This document shows positions 1 to 6,633 of a DNA stretch of 11,955 nt, piece after piece (within the stretch, counting starts at the first letter, position 1; each line of letters opens with the position of its first letter). A program made the translations under genes and the position numbers. The notes below the pieces were generated by a model. It did no database searches, had not been told where the DNA came from, and saw only the letters and a program-made list of their open reading frames with translations. The DNA is taken from positions 1-11,955 of the forward strand of contig CAMLCX010000105.1 in assembly GCA_946478635.1 (NCBI GenBank), in the 5' to 3' direction. Source of the stretch: an uncultured Pseudomonadota bacterium. GTDB taxonomy: Bacteria; Desulfobacterota_B; Binatia; UBA9968.

Positions 1-665
1 CCCTTCGGCGTCACCTTCGCAACATACGGCAACGCCTCGACGCCGGCTTTGACGGCTCGACGAAGCCAGCGTCCGTATTCAGGATCGATCTCGTCGGCGG
101 GACGAAAATGATCGCAATCACCGCGCTGGATGACAAATACGATCGCAGCGCGATGGCCTTTGCGTTTCAGGCAGATCAATTCTCTAAGGTGTTTTGTGGC
201 GCGCTCGCTGACCGCATCCGGAAATGCCGCGGCGCGCTCGATGGCGAGCGTGACGTTTTTCACTTCGACGAAACAGCAGTCGTTGTTTCTCTCCAAACAA
301 AGGTCGAGCCGGCTGTGGGCGCTAACTTTGACCTCGCGCCGCACCGTCGCGTAGCCGCGCAACTCTGGAATCATGCCGGCCTCGACCGCTTCCGCGACCA
401 GCCGGTTGGGATGCATCGTATTGATGCCGACCCAGGCGCGGTTGATCCGGATGATCTCCCAGGTGTAGGCGAGCTTGCGGCCTTTGTTGGGGCTGAGGGA
501 TATATAGACCGTGCTACCGGGCTCCTTGCAGCCGAGCATGCTGCCGGTGTTGGTGCAGTGCGCGGTGACGATGTCGCCGTTCGGCAGGCGCACGTCGGCG
601 AGAAAGCGCTTGTAACGTTGTACGAGCGTGCCGCGAATCAATCGTGACGGGAAGAGCATGCGCAT
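1..665 (-). CDS. sfsA: SfsA, sugar fermentation stimulation / DNA-binding nuclease-like protein (3' end outside window)
   Basis: About 221 residues are visible; the family is about 230-240 long, so only the last dozen or so are missing. The match to E. coli SfsA, recalled from memory, runs along the whole length: a QRYKRFLADV segment near residues 16-25, CTNTGSMLGC at 37-46 and FPDAVSERATKHLREL at 148-163. SRLD (D121) and EVK (134-136) fit the PD-(D/E)XK-like core placed in this family. SfsA was named for stimulating maltose genes in E. coli; its true role (DNA-binding regulator or nuclease) is unsettled. Two ATGs lie 6 bases apart (665 and 659); I took the outer one, and neither has a clear Shine-Dalgarno site. 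The gene diverges from the molybdenum hydroxylase gene, and the 148 bases between them hold a dispersed repeat. Confidence 0.93.
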   Translation of the reverse strand, partial: MRMLFPSRLIRGTLVQRYKRFLADVRLPNGDIVTAHCTNTGSMLGCKEPGSTVYISLSPNKGRKLAYTWEIIRINRAWVGINTMHPNRLVAEAVEAGMIPELRGYATVRREVKVSAHSRLDLCLERNNDCCFVEVKNVTLAIERAAAFPDAVSERATKHLRELICLKRKGHRAAIVFVIQRGDCDHFRPADEIDPEYGRWLRRAVKAGVEALPYVAKVTPK

Positions 666-709
666 GGTTATAGCGAAAGAGGCGGCCAATTCCCAATTGA
701 CCAGGCGAA

Positions 710-737
710 AGATTTCTCGCTTCGCTTCGAAATGACA
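710..737. repeat. Copy of a dispersed intergenic repeat (GAAATGACA type)
   Basis: On the minus strand the segment reads TGTCATTTCGAAGCG, continues AAGCGAGAAATCT, and has near-palindromic ends (ATTTC and GAAAT). I recognise this word as a short repeat scattered between genes in many bacterial genomes, where it is often mistranslated as peptides such as FRSEARNL. Here it lies between the divergent sfsA and molybdenum hydroxylase starts. Only one copy is in the window, so its repeated nature rests on recall. Confidence 0.5.
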
Positions 738-813
738 TTGGGGAAACGGCTTTCTTGAACTGCCCAAGCCGCTTTGTTAGCTTTGACGAGACAAGTTTCA
801 GCCGGGAGACGAC

Positions 814-3027
814 ATGGCGAAGCGACCGCTCAAATACGTCGGCCACAGCGTTCCGCGCGTGGACGGCATCGAAAAAGTCACAGGCAAGGCAAAGTTCGTC
901 GGCGATATCGCCGTGCCGGGGATGCTTTACGGGAAAATCCTCCGGAGTCCCTATCCGCACGCGCGGATTGTTTCCATCGATGCGAAGCCGGCGGAGGATC
1001 TGCCGGGAGTTGTTGCGGTCTTGACGGCCGCGGACATCGCAGACGTAATCCCGATCTACAACGGCCGGCCGGTGATCGCCATGAACAAGGTGCGTTACGT
1101 TGGCGAGCCGGTGGCGGCTGTGGCGGCCGTCGATCTGGCGACCGCCGAGGAGGCGCTGGCACTGATCGATGTTGACTACGAGGAATTGCCGGCGGTGACC
1201 GGCATCGCCGCGGCGCTTCAGAGCGGCGCGCCGGTGATCCATGAGGATAAAAGCGGCAACATCGGCGCCCACGAGCAAGTTTTGCGCGGCGATGTCGATG
1301 AGGGCTTTGCGCAGTCCGACGAAATCGTCGAAGACACGTTTACGTTTCCGATGGTCTATCATTACGCGATGGAGCCGCATTCGGTCATCGCGCACTACGG
1401 CGAGGACGAGATCACGGTCTGGTCTTCCGCGCAGCACCCGTTTCAGGTGCGCGGCGATATCGCTCGGATATTCAAGGTGCCCGCGGCCATAGTGCGCCTG
1501 ATCATCAATTTTCTCGGCGGCGGCTACGGCAGCAAATCCTACACAAAATTCGAGCCGCTGGTCGTCGCGCTCGCGCGCAAGGCGAAGCGACCCGTGCGCA
1601 TCTGCAATTCGGTCGGCGAATCGATGGTGACCGTGCGGCGCCACGGCGCGCGAGTGAGGATTAAAACCGGAGTCAAGCGCGACGGCGCGATCATGGCGCG
1701 GGAGGCCGAGATCCATCTCGACACGGGAGGCTACGACGACAATGGCCCGCAAGTCACGGCGCGTTCGGCGACGCGGGTTCTCGGCCCCTACTGGATTCCG
1801 AATATCCGCACCCATGCGTATCAGGTTTATACCAACACCGGTTCGGCGGGCTCTTATCGCGCCATCGGCGCGCCGCAGGTGATTTACGCCGGCGAGTCGC
1901 AGATCGAGATGATCGCGGCAAAGATCGGCATGGACCCGGCCGAACTGCGCATGAAGAACTTGCTCAAAAAGGGGCAGGAGCTGCGTCCCGGCTTGAAAGG
2001 CATCGATGCGAATCTATCATCCACGCTCAAATGCCTGGTGCGCGAAAGCGGCTGGCGCAAGACGCGCAAAAAGAGCAACGCGCCGGTCGGTATAGGCTGC
2101 GCGATCACCAACGCGGGCGCGACGCCGGTTTCCGTCGCGATGATTCGCATGCAGTCCGACGGCATCGCCAATATCGCCGCCGGCAGTACGGAAATGGGGC
2201 AGGGCGTGCGCACGACCTTGACGCAGATCGCCGCGGAAGAATTGACGCTGCCGATGGAGAGCTTCCGCATGCTCGGCGCGGACACGAAGGTCACACCCTA
2301 TGACAGCTCCACGGGTTCGAGCCGGTCGACCACGCTGATGGGCACGGCGGTGCAAAAAGCGGCGCGCGATTTGAAAGGGCAATTCGTGACCATCGGCGCG
2401 CAAGCGATGAGCGTGAAACCGAGCCAAGTTCAGGTCGCGGACGGCGCGCTCATCTGCGGCGAGTCGCGGCTTACATTCAAAGAAGCTTTCGAACGGCGCT
2501 TCGGCAAGGGCTCCGGCGGCGAAATGATCGGGCGCGGCGAGGCCGGACCGGAAATCACCGACAACAAGCTGCCGGTTTTCTGGGAAGTGGGCATGGGCGC
2601 TGCCGAAGTCGCCGTCGATCATGAAACCGGTGAAGTGAAGCTCAAGAAATTCATTTCCGTCGCCGACGTCGGCAAAGCGATTCACCCCGAGCATTGCGTC
2701 GCGCAGGAAGAGGGCGCCGCGATGCAGGGGATCGGCCACACCTTCTTCGAGCAGCTGATCTATGACAATGGCCAATTGCTCAATCCAAACCTGATCGACT
2801 ATCGCGTGCCGACCTTCGCCGATGTGCCCGAGGAGTTTCACACGGCGCTCGTCGAGAACGGCGATGGGCCGGGGCCCTTCGGCGTGCGCGGCATGGCGGA
2901 AGGCGGTATTCTGTCGGTGGCGCCTTCGGTGTGCAACGCCATCGCTCGCGCCACCGGCGTGCGCATCAAGGATCTACCGCTGACACCCGAACGCGTTTGG
3001 CGCGCGCTCAAGGATTTCAGCAAATAA
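814..3027 (+). CDS. Xanthine dehydrogenase / aldehyde oxidase family, molybdopterin-binding large subunit
   Basis: This 737-residue protein belongs to the molybdenum hydroxylase large-subunit family (CoxL/XdhA type), which hydroxylates aldehydes, N-heterocycles or related substrates at a Mo-pterin centre in the cytoplasm. Residues about 20-125 form the a/b hammerhead domain; about 135-375 and 405-680 are the two Mo-cofactor domains. Visible motifs are GGGYGSK (235-241), SYRAIGAPQ (347-355), GSTEMGQG (457-464) and GVRGMAEGG (690-698), with E696 at the catalytic glutamate position. The SYRAIGAPQ loop lacks the AYRCSFR signature of form I CO dehydrogenase, so CO oxidation is unlikely. The ATG has GGGAG five bases upstream. 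These enzymes normally need a FAD subunit and a 2Fe-2S subunit, and neither is adjacent. The substrate cannot be told from sequence. Confidence 0.9.
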   Translation: MAKRPLKYVGHSVPRVDGIEKVTGKAKFVGDIAVPGMLYGKILRSPYPHARIVSIDAKPAEDLPGVVAVLTAADIADVIPIYNGRPVIAMNKVRYVGEPVAAVAAVDLATAEEALALIDVDYEELPAVTGIAAALQSGAPVIHEDKSGNIGAHEQVLRGDVDEGFAQSDEIVEDTFTFPMVYHYAMEPHSVIAHYGEDEITVWSSAQHPFQVRGDIARIFKVPAAIVRLIINFLGGGYGSKSYTKFEPLVVALARKAKRPVRICNSVGESMVTVRRHGARVRIKTGVKRDGAIMAREAEIHLDTGGYDDNGPQVTARSATRVLGPYWIPNIRTHAYQVYTNTGSAGSYRAIGAPQVIYAGESQIEMIAAKIGMDPAELRMKNLLKKGQELRPGLKGIDANLSSTLKCLVRESGWRKTRKKSNAPVGIGCAITNAGATPVSVAMIRMQSDGIANIAAGSTEMGQGVRTTLTQIAAEELTLPMESFRMLGADTKVTPYDSSTGSSRSTTLMGTAVQKAARDLKGQFVTIGAQAMSVKPSQVQVADGALICGESRLTFKEAFERRFGKGSGGEMIGRGEAGPEITDNKLPVFWEVGMGAAEVAVDHETGEVKLKKFISVADVGKAIHPEHCVAQEEGAAMQGIGHTFFEQLIYDNGQLLNPNLIDYRVPTFADVPEEFHTALVENGDGPGPFGVRGMAEGGILSVAPSVCNAIARATGVRIKDLPLTPERVWRALKDFSK

Positions 3028-3108
3028 GGCGGCTGCCGGCGTCCGAACCGCGCTCTGCAAGGGACCAAGCGCCCGGCACGCAGGATAACTTCGTTACGGG
3101 GTCAATTA

Positions 3109-3618
3109 ATGAAGCCAGCAAAAGACATTCCTCACTTCGCGATTCGTGCGGCAACCAAGACTGATGTGCCGGTCATTCTCGCTTTCGTCAAGAAACTGGC
3201 GGATTACGAGCGATTGTCACACGAAGTTAGCGCCACCGAGGAGATGCTTCGAGAAACACTCTTTGGCCGGCGGCGCACGGCGGAAGTTGCCATCGGTTAC
3301 CATAAAAACCAGCCGATCGGATTTGTGCTGTTTTTCCACAATTACTCGACTTTCTTGGGACAGCCGGGCATTTACATCGAAGATCTGTTTGTCGATGAGG
3401 CTTTTCGCCGGCGCGGTTTTGGGGCCGCTTTGCTACGTTACGTGGCAGGCTTGGCGAATGAGCGCGGGTGCGGCCGGTTGGAATGGTCTGTATTGGATTG
3501 GAACGAGCCGGCGATAAATTTTTATACAAAACTTGGCGCGGTGCCGATGAAAGAATGGACCGTGTTCAGGCTGACGGGCAAGGCCCTTGGCCAGTTAGGT
3601 TCCAGCACGGAAAAATAA
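3109..3618 (+). CDS. GNAT N-acetyltransferase, diamine / thialysine acetyltransferase-like
   Basis: A single GNAT domain of 169 residues that transfers an acetyl group from acetyl-CoA to an amine. The acetyl-CoA loop is RRRGFGAALL (100-109), preceded by the strand YIEDLFVDEAFR (89-100). The stretch GRLEWSVLDWNEPAINFY (122-139) followed by a LGA and EWTVFRLTG is what I know from eukaryotic SSAT2/thialysine acetyltransferases and their bacterial relatives, so a small polyamine-like or lysine-analogue amine is the likeliest substrate; that is inference. The ATG is the only good start, with GGGG seven bases upstream. It follows the molybdenum hydroxylase after 81 bases and could be co-transcribed. 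It ends just before a bidirectional terminator-like hairpin. Confidence 0.87.
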   Translation: MKPAKDIPHFAIRAATKTDVPVILAFVKKLADYERLSHEVSATEEMLRETLFGRRRTAEVAIGYHKNQPIGFVLFFHNYSTFLGQPGIYIEDLFVDEAFRRRGFGAALLRYVAGLANERGCGRLEWSVLDWNEPAINFYTKLGAVPMKEWTVFRLTGKALGQLGSSTEK

Positions 3619-3623
3619 CTGCG

Positions 3624-3656
3624 TCGCGCCAGGGTATGGCGCGGAGCTTATTTTTT
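3624..3656. terminator. Bidirectional Rho-independent terminator-like hairpin between convergent genes
   Basis: CGCGCCA (3625-3631) and TGGCGCG (3637-3643) form a perfect 7-base-pair stem around a GGGTA loop, with a T-G wobble at 3624/3644. On the plus strand TTTTTT follows at 3651-3656, seven bases past the stem; on the minus strand a run of five T (opposite AAAAA at 3611-3615) lies at a similar distance. The position between the stops of two convergent genes supports a shared terminator. The displaced T-tracts make it imperfect. Confidence 0.6.
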
Positions 3657-4407
3657 ATGCCTGGTGGAACGGTATGGATATTTTAATTTCCGTGCCCTTG
3701 CCGGGAGCCGTGTCGACGCTGATCTCGCCGCCGATCTTTTGGACGCGTTCTTTCATGCCGCGCAATCCATAGTGGCTGCTGTTGCCGCCGGCAGTAGGCT
3801 CGAAACCCACGCCGTTATCGCGCAAACGGGCCTCGCAACCTTGCGGCGTAGTGGCGAGGGTGAGATGGAGTTCGCTCGCGCGGGAATGGCGCACGGCATT
3901 CAGAATTCCTTCACGCAAGGTAAAATAGAGTTCCCTCTCGATCTTTGGCGGCAGGTTGTGCACCCCGATTGCGCAGCGAAAATCGATCTTGAAACCGGTG
4001 CGGGCGCGAAAAATTTCCAATTCTTTTTTGAGCCGCTGTTCCAGCGAGCCTGCTTGCAGCTCCTCCGGGTTTTGGTTTTCCGTGAGTAAGTTGCGAATTT
4101 CGATGATGGCTTTATCGATGTTCTCTTCGATCGCAAGGAGCTCTTTTTCGAGGGCGATGCGCTTGTTGAGAAGGTGACGGCGAGAACCTTCGGCGTGCAG
4201 CCTGGCGCTGGAAAGAAATTGCAGCACGCGATCGTGGAGTTCGCGCGAGATTCGCTGGCGCTCCTCGGTGACCGCGTTTTTCGATGCGGCCGTTCGCCTG
4301 GTCGATTTTGTTTTCACAAGTTTATGGAGCGGCCGTTGGCGCCTGCGTCGATATTGCGCGCGGCGCGAAGGACGCGCTCGGTACACTGCAAGGCCCTCTA
4401 ACTTCAA
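3655..4407 (-). CDS. Soluble NarL/DegS-type sensor histidine kinase (HisKA_3 + HATPase), no sensor domain
   Basis: A 250-residue kinase core. The dimerisation box EERQRISRELHDRVLQ has the phospho-acceptor H58 followed by D59, as in HisKA_3 kinases. The ATPase domain shows the N-box LREGILNAVRH (N170), the G1 box DNGVGF (197-202), the G2 region GLRGM (214-218) and GKGTE (236-240). There is no transmembrane helix, PAS or GAF domain and no response regulator gene nearby. The start is uncertain. TTG at 4407 overlaps the stop of the upstream hydrolase as TTGA, suggesting translational coupling, but gives an Arg-rich leader (about residues 10-25) that resembles no domain. GTG at 4317 gives 220 residues and keeps the whole catalytic core. 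Neither has a well-spaced ribosome site. The protein may sense a cytoplasmic signal through a partner, or be the remnant of a longer kinase. Confidence 0.85.
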   Translation of the reverse strand: MKLEGLAVYRARPSRRAQYRRRRQRPLHKLVKTKSTRRTAASKNAVTEERQRISRELHDRVLQFLSSARLHAEGSRRHLLNKRIALEKELLAIEENIDKAIIEIRNLLTENQNPEELQAGSLEQRLKKELEIFRARTGFKIDFRCAIGVHNLPPKIERELYFTLREGILNAVRHSRASELHLTLATTPQGCEARLRDNGVGFEPTAGGNSSHYGLRGMKERVQKIGGEISVDTAPGKGTEIKISIPFHQA

Positions 4408-5117
4408 ACTCCGAGGTGGCGGTTCAGAAACTCCAACGTCTTGGGCCAGGAAGCTTCATCGGCATGGCAGCGATAGCTTTCTTTAGTCCTGTCCAGGAAC
4501 GCATGGCCGGCACCGGCATAGGAGTGAAACTCATGGGGCTTGTTCCATTTCGTCATCTCGGCATCGATCTTGGCCATGTCCTCGGGTGAGGGGTTGGCAT
4601 CGTCGGCGCCGAAATGGCCCTGCACGGGACATTGGATATCGACGATGCGCTCGAAAGGAGCTGGAATATCCCGACCCCAAGCGCGAAAGCTATTGCCCGG
4701 ATAGAAGGCCACCGCTGCCTTTAGCGCCGGATTTGTGGCGGCGCCCAGCAGGGCCAATCGCCCGCCCATGCAAAATCCTATAACTCCTAGCCGTTCGCGC
4801 CCGACCCGTTCGTGAGCTCGGAAAAAATTAACCGTTGCGCCCTGATCATTGATGATCCTGCGATCGCTCAGCCGCGAGCGGCGCGTTACGATATCGTCTT
4901 TACAGTCAGGACCGTCGCGATGATAGAGATCCGGCGCGGCGGCAAGGTAACCGTCGTTGGCGAGTCGTACGGTGATTTGCTGAATAAACTCGTCCACGCC
5001 GCCTTGGTGCTGCATCACCATCAGCGCCGGAAACGGGCCCGCTCCCGCAGGCGTGCTCACATAGAGACGCATGGGACTGCCGTCGGAATCAATTTCTTGC
5101 CAGCTCGAAATCGTCAT
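4404..5117 (-). CDS. Dienelactone hydrolase family protein
   Basis: An alpha/beta hydrolase of 237 residues, the usual family length. Counting from the chosen ATG, the nucleophile is C116 in GFCMGG, the acid is D172 or D173 in the HFGADDANPSPED segment, and the base is H205 in GAGHAF. Cys instead of Ser at the nucleophile is the hallmark of dienelactone hydrolases, which open dienelactone to maleylacetate in chlorocatechol breakdown; many relatives act on other esters or lactones. No catechol pathway gene is in the window, so the true substrate is unknown. ATG at 5117 has GAGG five bases upstream and is preferred over the in-frame TTG at 5120. It is the first gene of a likely two-gene unit with the histidine kinase, whose TTG overlaps this stop. 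Confidence 0.9.
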   Translation of the reverse strand: MTISSWQEIDSDGSPMRLYVSTPAGAGPFPALMVMQHQGGVDEFIQQITVRLANDGYLAAAPDLYHRDGPDCKDDIVTRRSRLSDRRIINDQGATVNFFRAHERVGRERLGVIGFCMGGRLALLGAATNPALKAAVAFYPGNSFRAWGRDIPAPFERIVDIQCPVQGHFGADDANPSPEDMAKIDAEMTKWNKPHEFHSYAGAGHAFLDRTKESYRCHADEASWPKTLEFLNRHLGV

Positions 5118-5140
5118 CAAATCCTCGTTTAAAACTGTGC

Positions 5141-5169
5141 TGTCTAACGCAGGCCCACTTGGGTGTCAA
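5141..5169 (-). promoter_or_regulatory. Candidate sigma70-type promoter for the dienelactone hydrolase gene
   Basis: On the minus strand a perfect -35 TTGACA (5169-5164) is followed after 17 bases by TAGACA (5146-5141), a weak -10 that keeps the first TA and the A at position 4. It would start transcription about 15-20 bases before the hydrolase ATG, leaving room for its GAGG ribosome site. It lies in the 69-base gap after the HAD gene, so the hydrolase and kinase could be transcribed separately from that gene. Confidence 0.45.
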
Positions 5170-5186
5170 GCCGCAAGCGCCGGCGC

Positions 5187-5885
5187 CTACTCAATCAGGT
5201 CAAGTAGCGATTTCAGGTTCATGATGCGATCGGGATCGCTTGGATCCGCCGGACTGCGCCGGTCGACCAGAACGCCGCGCAAGCCGGCGTTCTTGGCTCC
5301 CTGCCGATCGTTGATCTCGCTGTCGCCGACATGAAGGCCGTTCTCCGGCGCGAGCCCGTGGTGGCGCAAAGCGGCGTGAAAGATCTGCGGCTCGGGCTTC
5401 GCGTAGCCGACGCGGCTGGACACAAATATTTGCTCGAAGCACGCCGCGGCGCCAAGACCGTGCAGTATGTTGACCAAACGTGAATCGAAGTTCGAGATGA
5501 CGCTCAGCTCCAAGCCGCGCTGCTTAAGCGCCGCCAGGGTGTCCAGCACCTCGGGATATAGACTCCAGGCGCCGGGCTCGGCGAAATAGACAAATAGCTC
5601 GGCAAAAAATTCGTCGAATTTCTCAAATGGACTCCAGGGCTCGAACACGCGGGCAACGAGCTGTCTCCACCATTCGTTCTCCCGGTCAGTCACGGAATCT
5701 GCCGAAGCCTGTGGAAAGGCCAGGCGCGGCGCTTGCTCAAAGCAGTGTCGAAAGCGCTCGGTGATCTCCGCCGGCGCCACATGGACCCCGTACCGGGCCG
5801 CAAAGGTTGCGTAACTTTCACCGACGCCGCGCGTGGTTTTCATCAATGTTCCCGCGGCGTCAAAAAAAACTGCTTTGATGGTCAT
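5187..5885 (-). CDS. HAD-superfamily hydrolase, REG-2/HDHD3-like
   Basis: A 232-residue HAD subfamily IA protein. Motif I is FFDAAGTL, with nucleophile D9; motif II is VISNFD (S131, N132); motif III is the Lys of KPEPQIF (K163); motif IV is HVGDSEIND (D188 and D193). A helical cap of about 80 residues lies between motifs I and II. The SNFDSRL...KPEPQIF...HVGD run resembles human HDHD3 and REG-2 proteins, whose substrates are unknown. The second Asp of the usual DxD is Ala, as in haloacid dehalogenases (DAYGT) and phosphonatases, so ordinary phosphatase activity is doubtful. I chose ATG at 5885 because it starts just before motif I; an in-frame TTG at 5945 adds 20 residues with no family likeness. 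No clear ribosome site is seen. It diverges from the nicotinamidase gene. Confidence 0.87.
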   Translation of the reverse strand: MTIKAVFFDAAGTLMKTTRGVGESYATFAARYGVHVAPAEITERFRHCFEQAPRLAFPQASADSVTDRENEWWRQLVARVFEPWSPFEKFDEFFAELFVYFAEPGAWSLYPEVLDTLAALKQRGLELSVISNFDSRLVNILHGLGAAACFEQIFVSSRVGYAKPEPQIFHAALRHHGLAPENGLHVGDSEINDRQGAKNAGLRGVLVDRRSPADPSDPDRIMNLKSLLDLIE

Positions 5886-5914
5886 GGTGCGGGTCGGACG
5901 GAATTTCGATCCAA

Positions 5915-5942
5915 TTGCAACAAAGCTAGCATGCTTTATAAT
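5915..5942 (+). promoter_or_regulatory. Sigma70-type promoter for nicotinamidase, probably giving a leaderless mRNA
   Basis: TTGCAA (-35, 4 of 6 consensus bases) and a perfect TATAAT (-10, 5937-5942) are separated by 16 bases. The nicotinamidase ATG begins 9 bases after the -10, where transcription would be expected to start, and no Shine-Dalgarno sequence lies between. The opposite strand of the -10 region reads ATTATAAAG, so it could also help fire transcription leftward to the HAD gene; this second role is inference. Confidence 0.65.
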
Positions 5943-5950
5943 CAAAATCG

Positions 5951-6541
5951 ATGAAGGAAAAAGCCGCGCTGATCATCGTGGATGTGCAAAACGATTTTTG
6001 CCCGGGCGGAGCGCTGGCCGTGGCCAAAGGGGATGAAGTCGTAGCCGTTTTGAATCGCTATAGCGAAAAATTCAGAGCGGCGGGGCTGCCCATCATCGCC
6101 ACGCGCGATTGGCATCCATCCCAAACCAGTCATTTCAAAACCTACGGCGGTTTATGGCCGGCGCATTGTGTGCAGCACACCGACGGCGCCGCTTTTCATC
6201 CCGGTTTGAAACTGGGCAAGGACGTGGTCGTGATATCGAAAGGCATGGGCGCGGACGAGGACAGCTATTCCGCGTTCCAGGGCCAGAACGCGGCCGGTAC
6301 GCCGCTCGGCCAATTGTTGCGCGGACTTGGCGTTGAGCAGATCTTTGTCGGCGGCTTGGCAACGGATTACTGCGTGAAACACACGGCGCTGGACGGCATG
6401 AAAGAGGGTTTTAAGGTCGCCGTGCTCGACGATGCCAGTCGTGGCGTCAATCTAAACCCCGATGATTCGGCAAAGGCTTTAACGGAGATGCGCGCTGCCG
6501 GCGTGAAGATGCTTGCCTCGTTGGATGAATTGATCCTTTGA
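5951..6541 (+). CDS. pncA: Nicotinamidase (PncA, isochorismatase-like hydrolase)
   Basis: Converts nicotinamide to nicotinate and ammonia in the NAD salvage route (and would also hydrolyse pyrazinamide). At 196 residues it is near the usual 180-215. The catalytic triad is D11 (VDVQNDFCPGG), K97 (ISKGMG) and C141 (ATDYCVKHTA). Metal ligands match the four of the mycobacterial enzyme: D53, H55 and H61 in TRDWHPSQTSHF, and H72 in WPAHCV. This set separates it from plain isochorismatases. The ATG lies directly after a consensus promoter with no ribosome site, so translation is probably leaderless. No other NAD salvage gene is in the window. It heads the plus-strand run, followed after 92 bases by the CysQ-like gene. 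Confidence 0.94.
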   Translation: MKEKAALIIVDVQNDFCPGGALAVAKGDEVVAVLNRYSEKFRAAGLPIIATRDWHPSQTSHFKTYGGLWPAHCVQHTDGAAFHPGLKLGKDVVVISKGMGADEDSYSAFQGQNAAGTPLGQLLRGLGVEQIFVGGLATDYCVKHTALDGMKEGFKVAVLDDASRGVNLNPDDSAKALTEMRAAGVKMLASLDELIL

Positions 6542-6574
6542 GCCCGAACTTCCGTTTTGCGCTAAGTCGACGGG

Positions 6575-6603
6575 TTGCCGCAATTTCAATTGTAGTGTTC
6601 AAT
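6575..6603 (+). promoter_or_regulatory. Possible weak promoter before the CysQ-like gene
   Basis: TTGCCG (4 of 6) and TTCAAT (4 of 6) are 17 bases apart in the 92-base gap after pncA. Transcription would start about 20-25 bases before the next ATG. The match is modest and could occur by chance; I see no terminator between the two genes. Confidence 0.25.
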
Positions 6604-6633
6604 GGAAGTGTGCGCGTGCAGAAATGAGGCTTA

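Noticed and set aside
108..647. 179-codon plus-strand open frame at the left edge
   Set aside because: Antisense to sfsA, whose protein matches the family along its whole length.
514..1815. 433-codon open frame on the minus strand opposite the molybdenum hydroxylase gene
   Set aside because: Its product is rich in Arg, His and Asp with no domain, and it runs antisense to a well-conserved gene and across the sfsA start; it is a GC-rich shadow frame.
2017..2841. 274-codon minus-strand open frame inside the molybdenum hydroxylase gene
   Set aside because: Low-complexity composition and complete overlap with intact conserved motifs on the other strand.
3034..3078. Imperfect inverted repeat TGCCGGCG / CGCCCGGCA after the molybdenum hydroxylase gene
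   Set aside because: One bulge, a loop of 28 bases and no T-tract; GC-rich DNA gives such pairs by chance.
5177..5186. Perfect 10-base palindrome GCGCCGGCGC just after the HAD gene stop
   Set aside because: Too short and GC-simple to support an operator or terminator, with no T-tract next to it.
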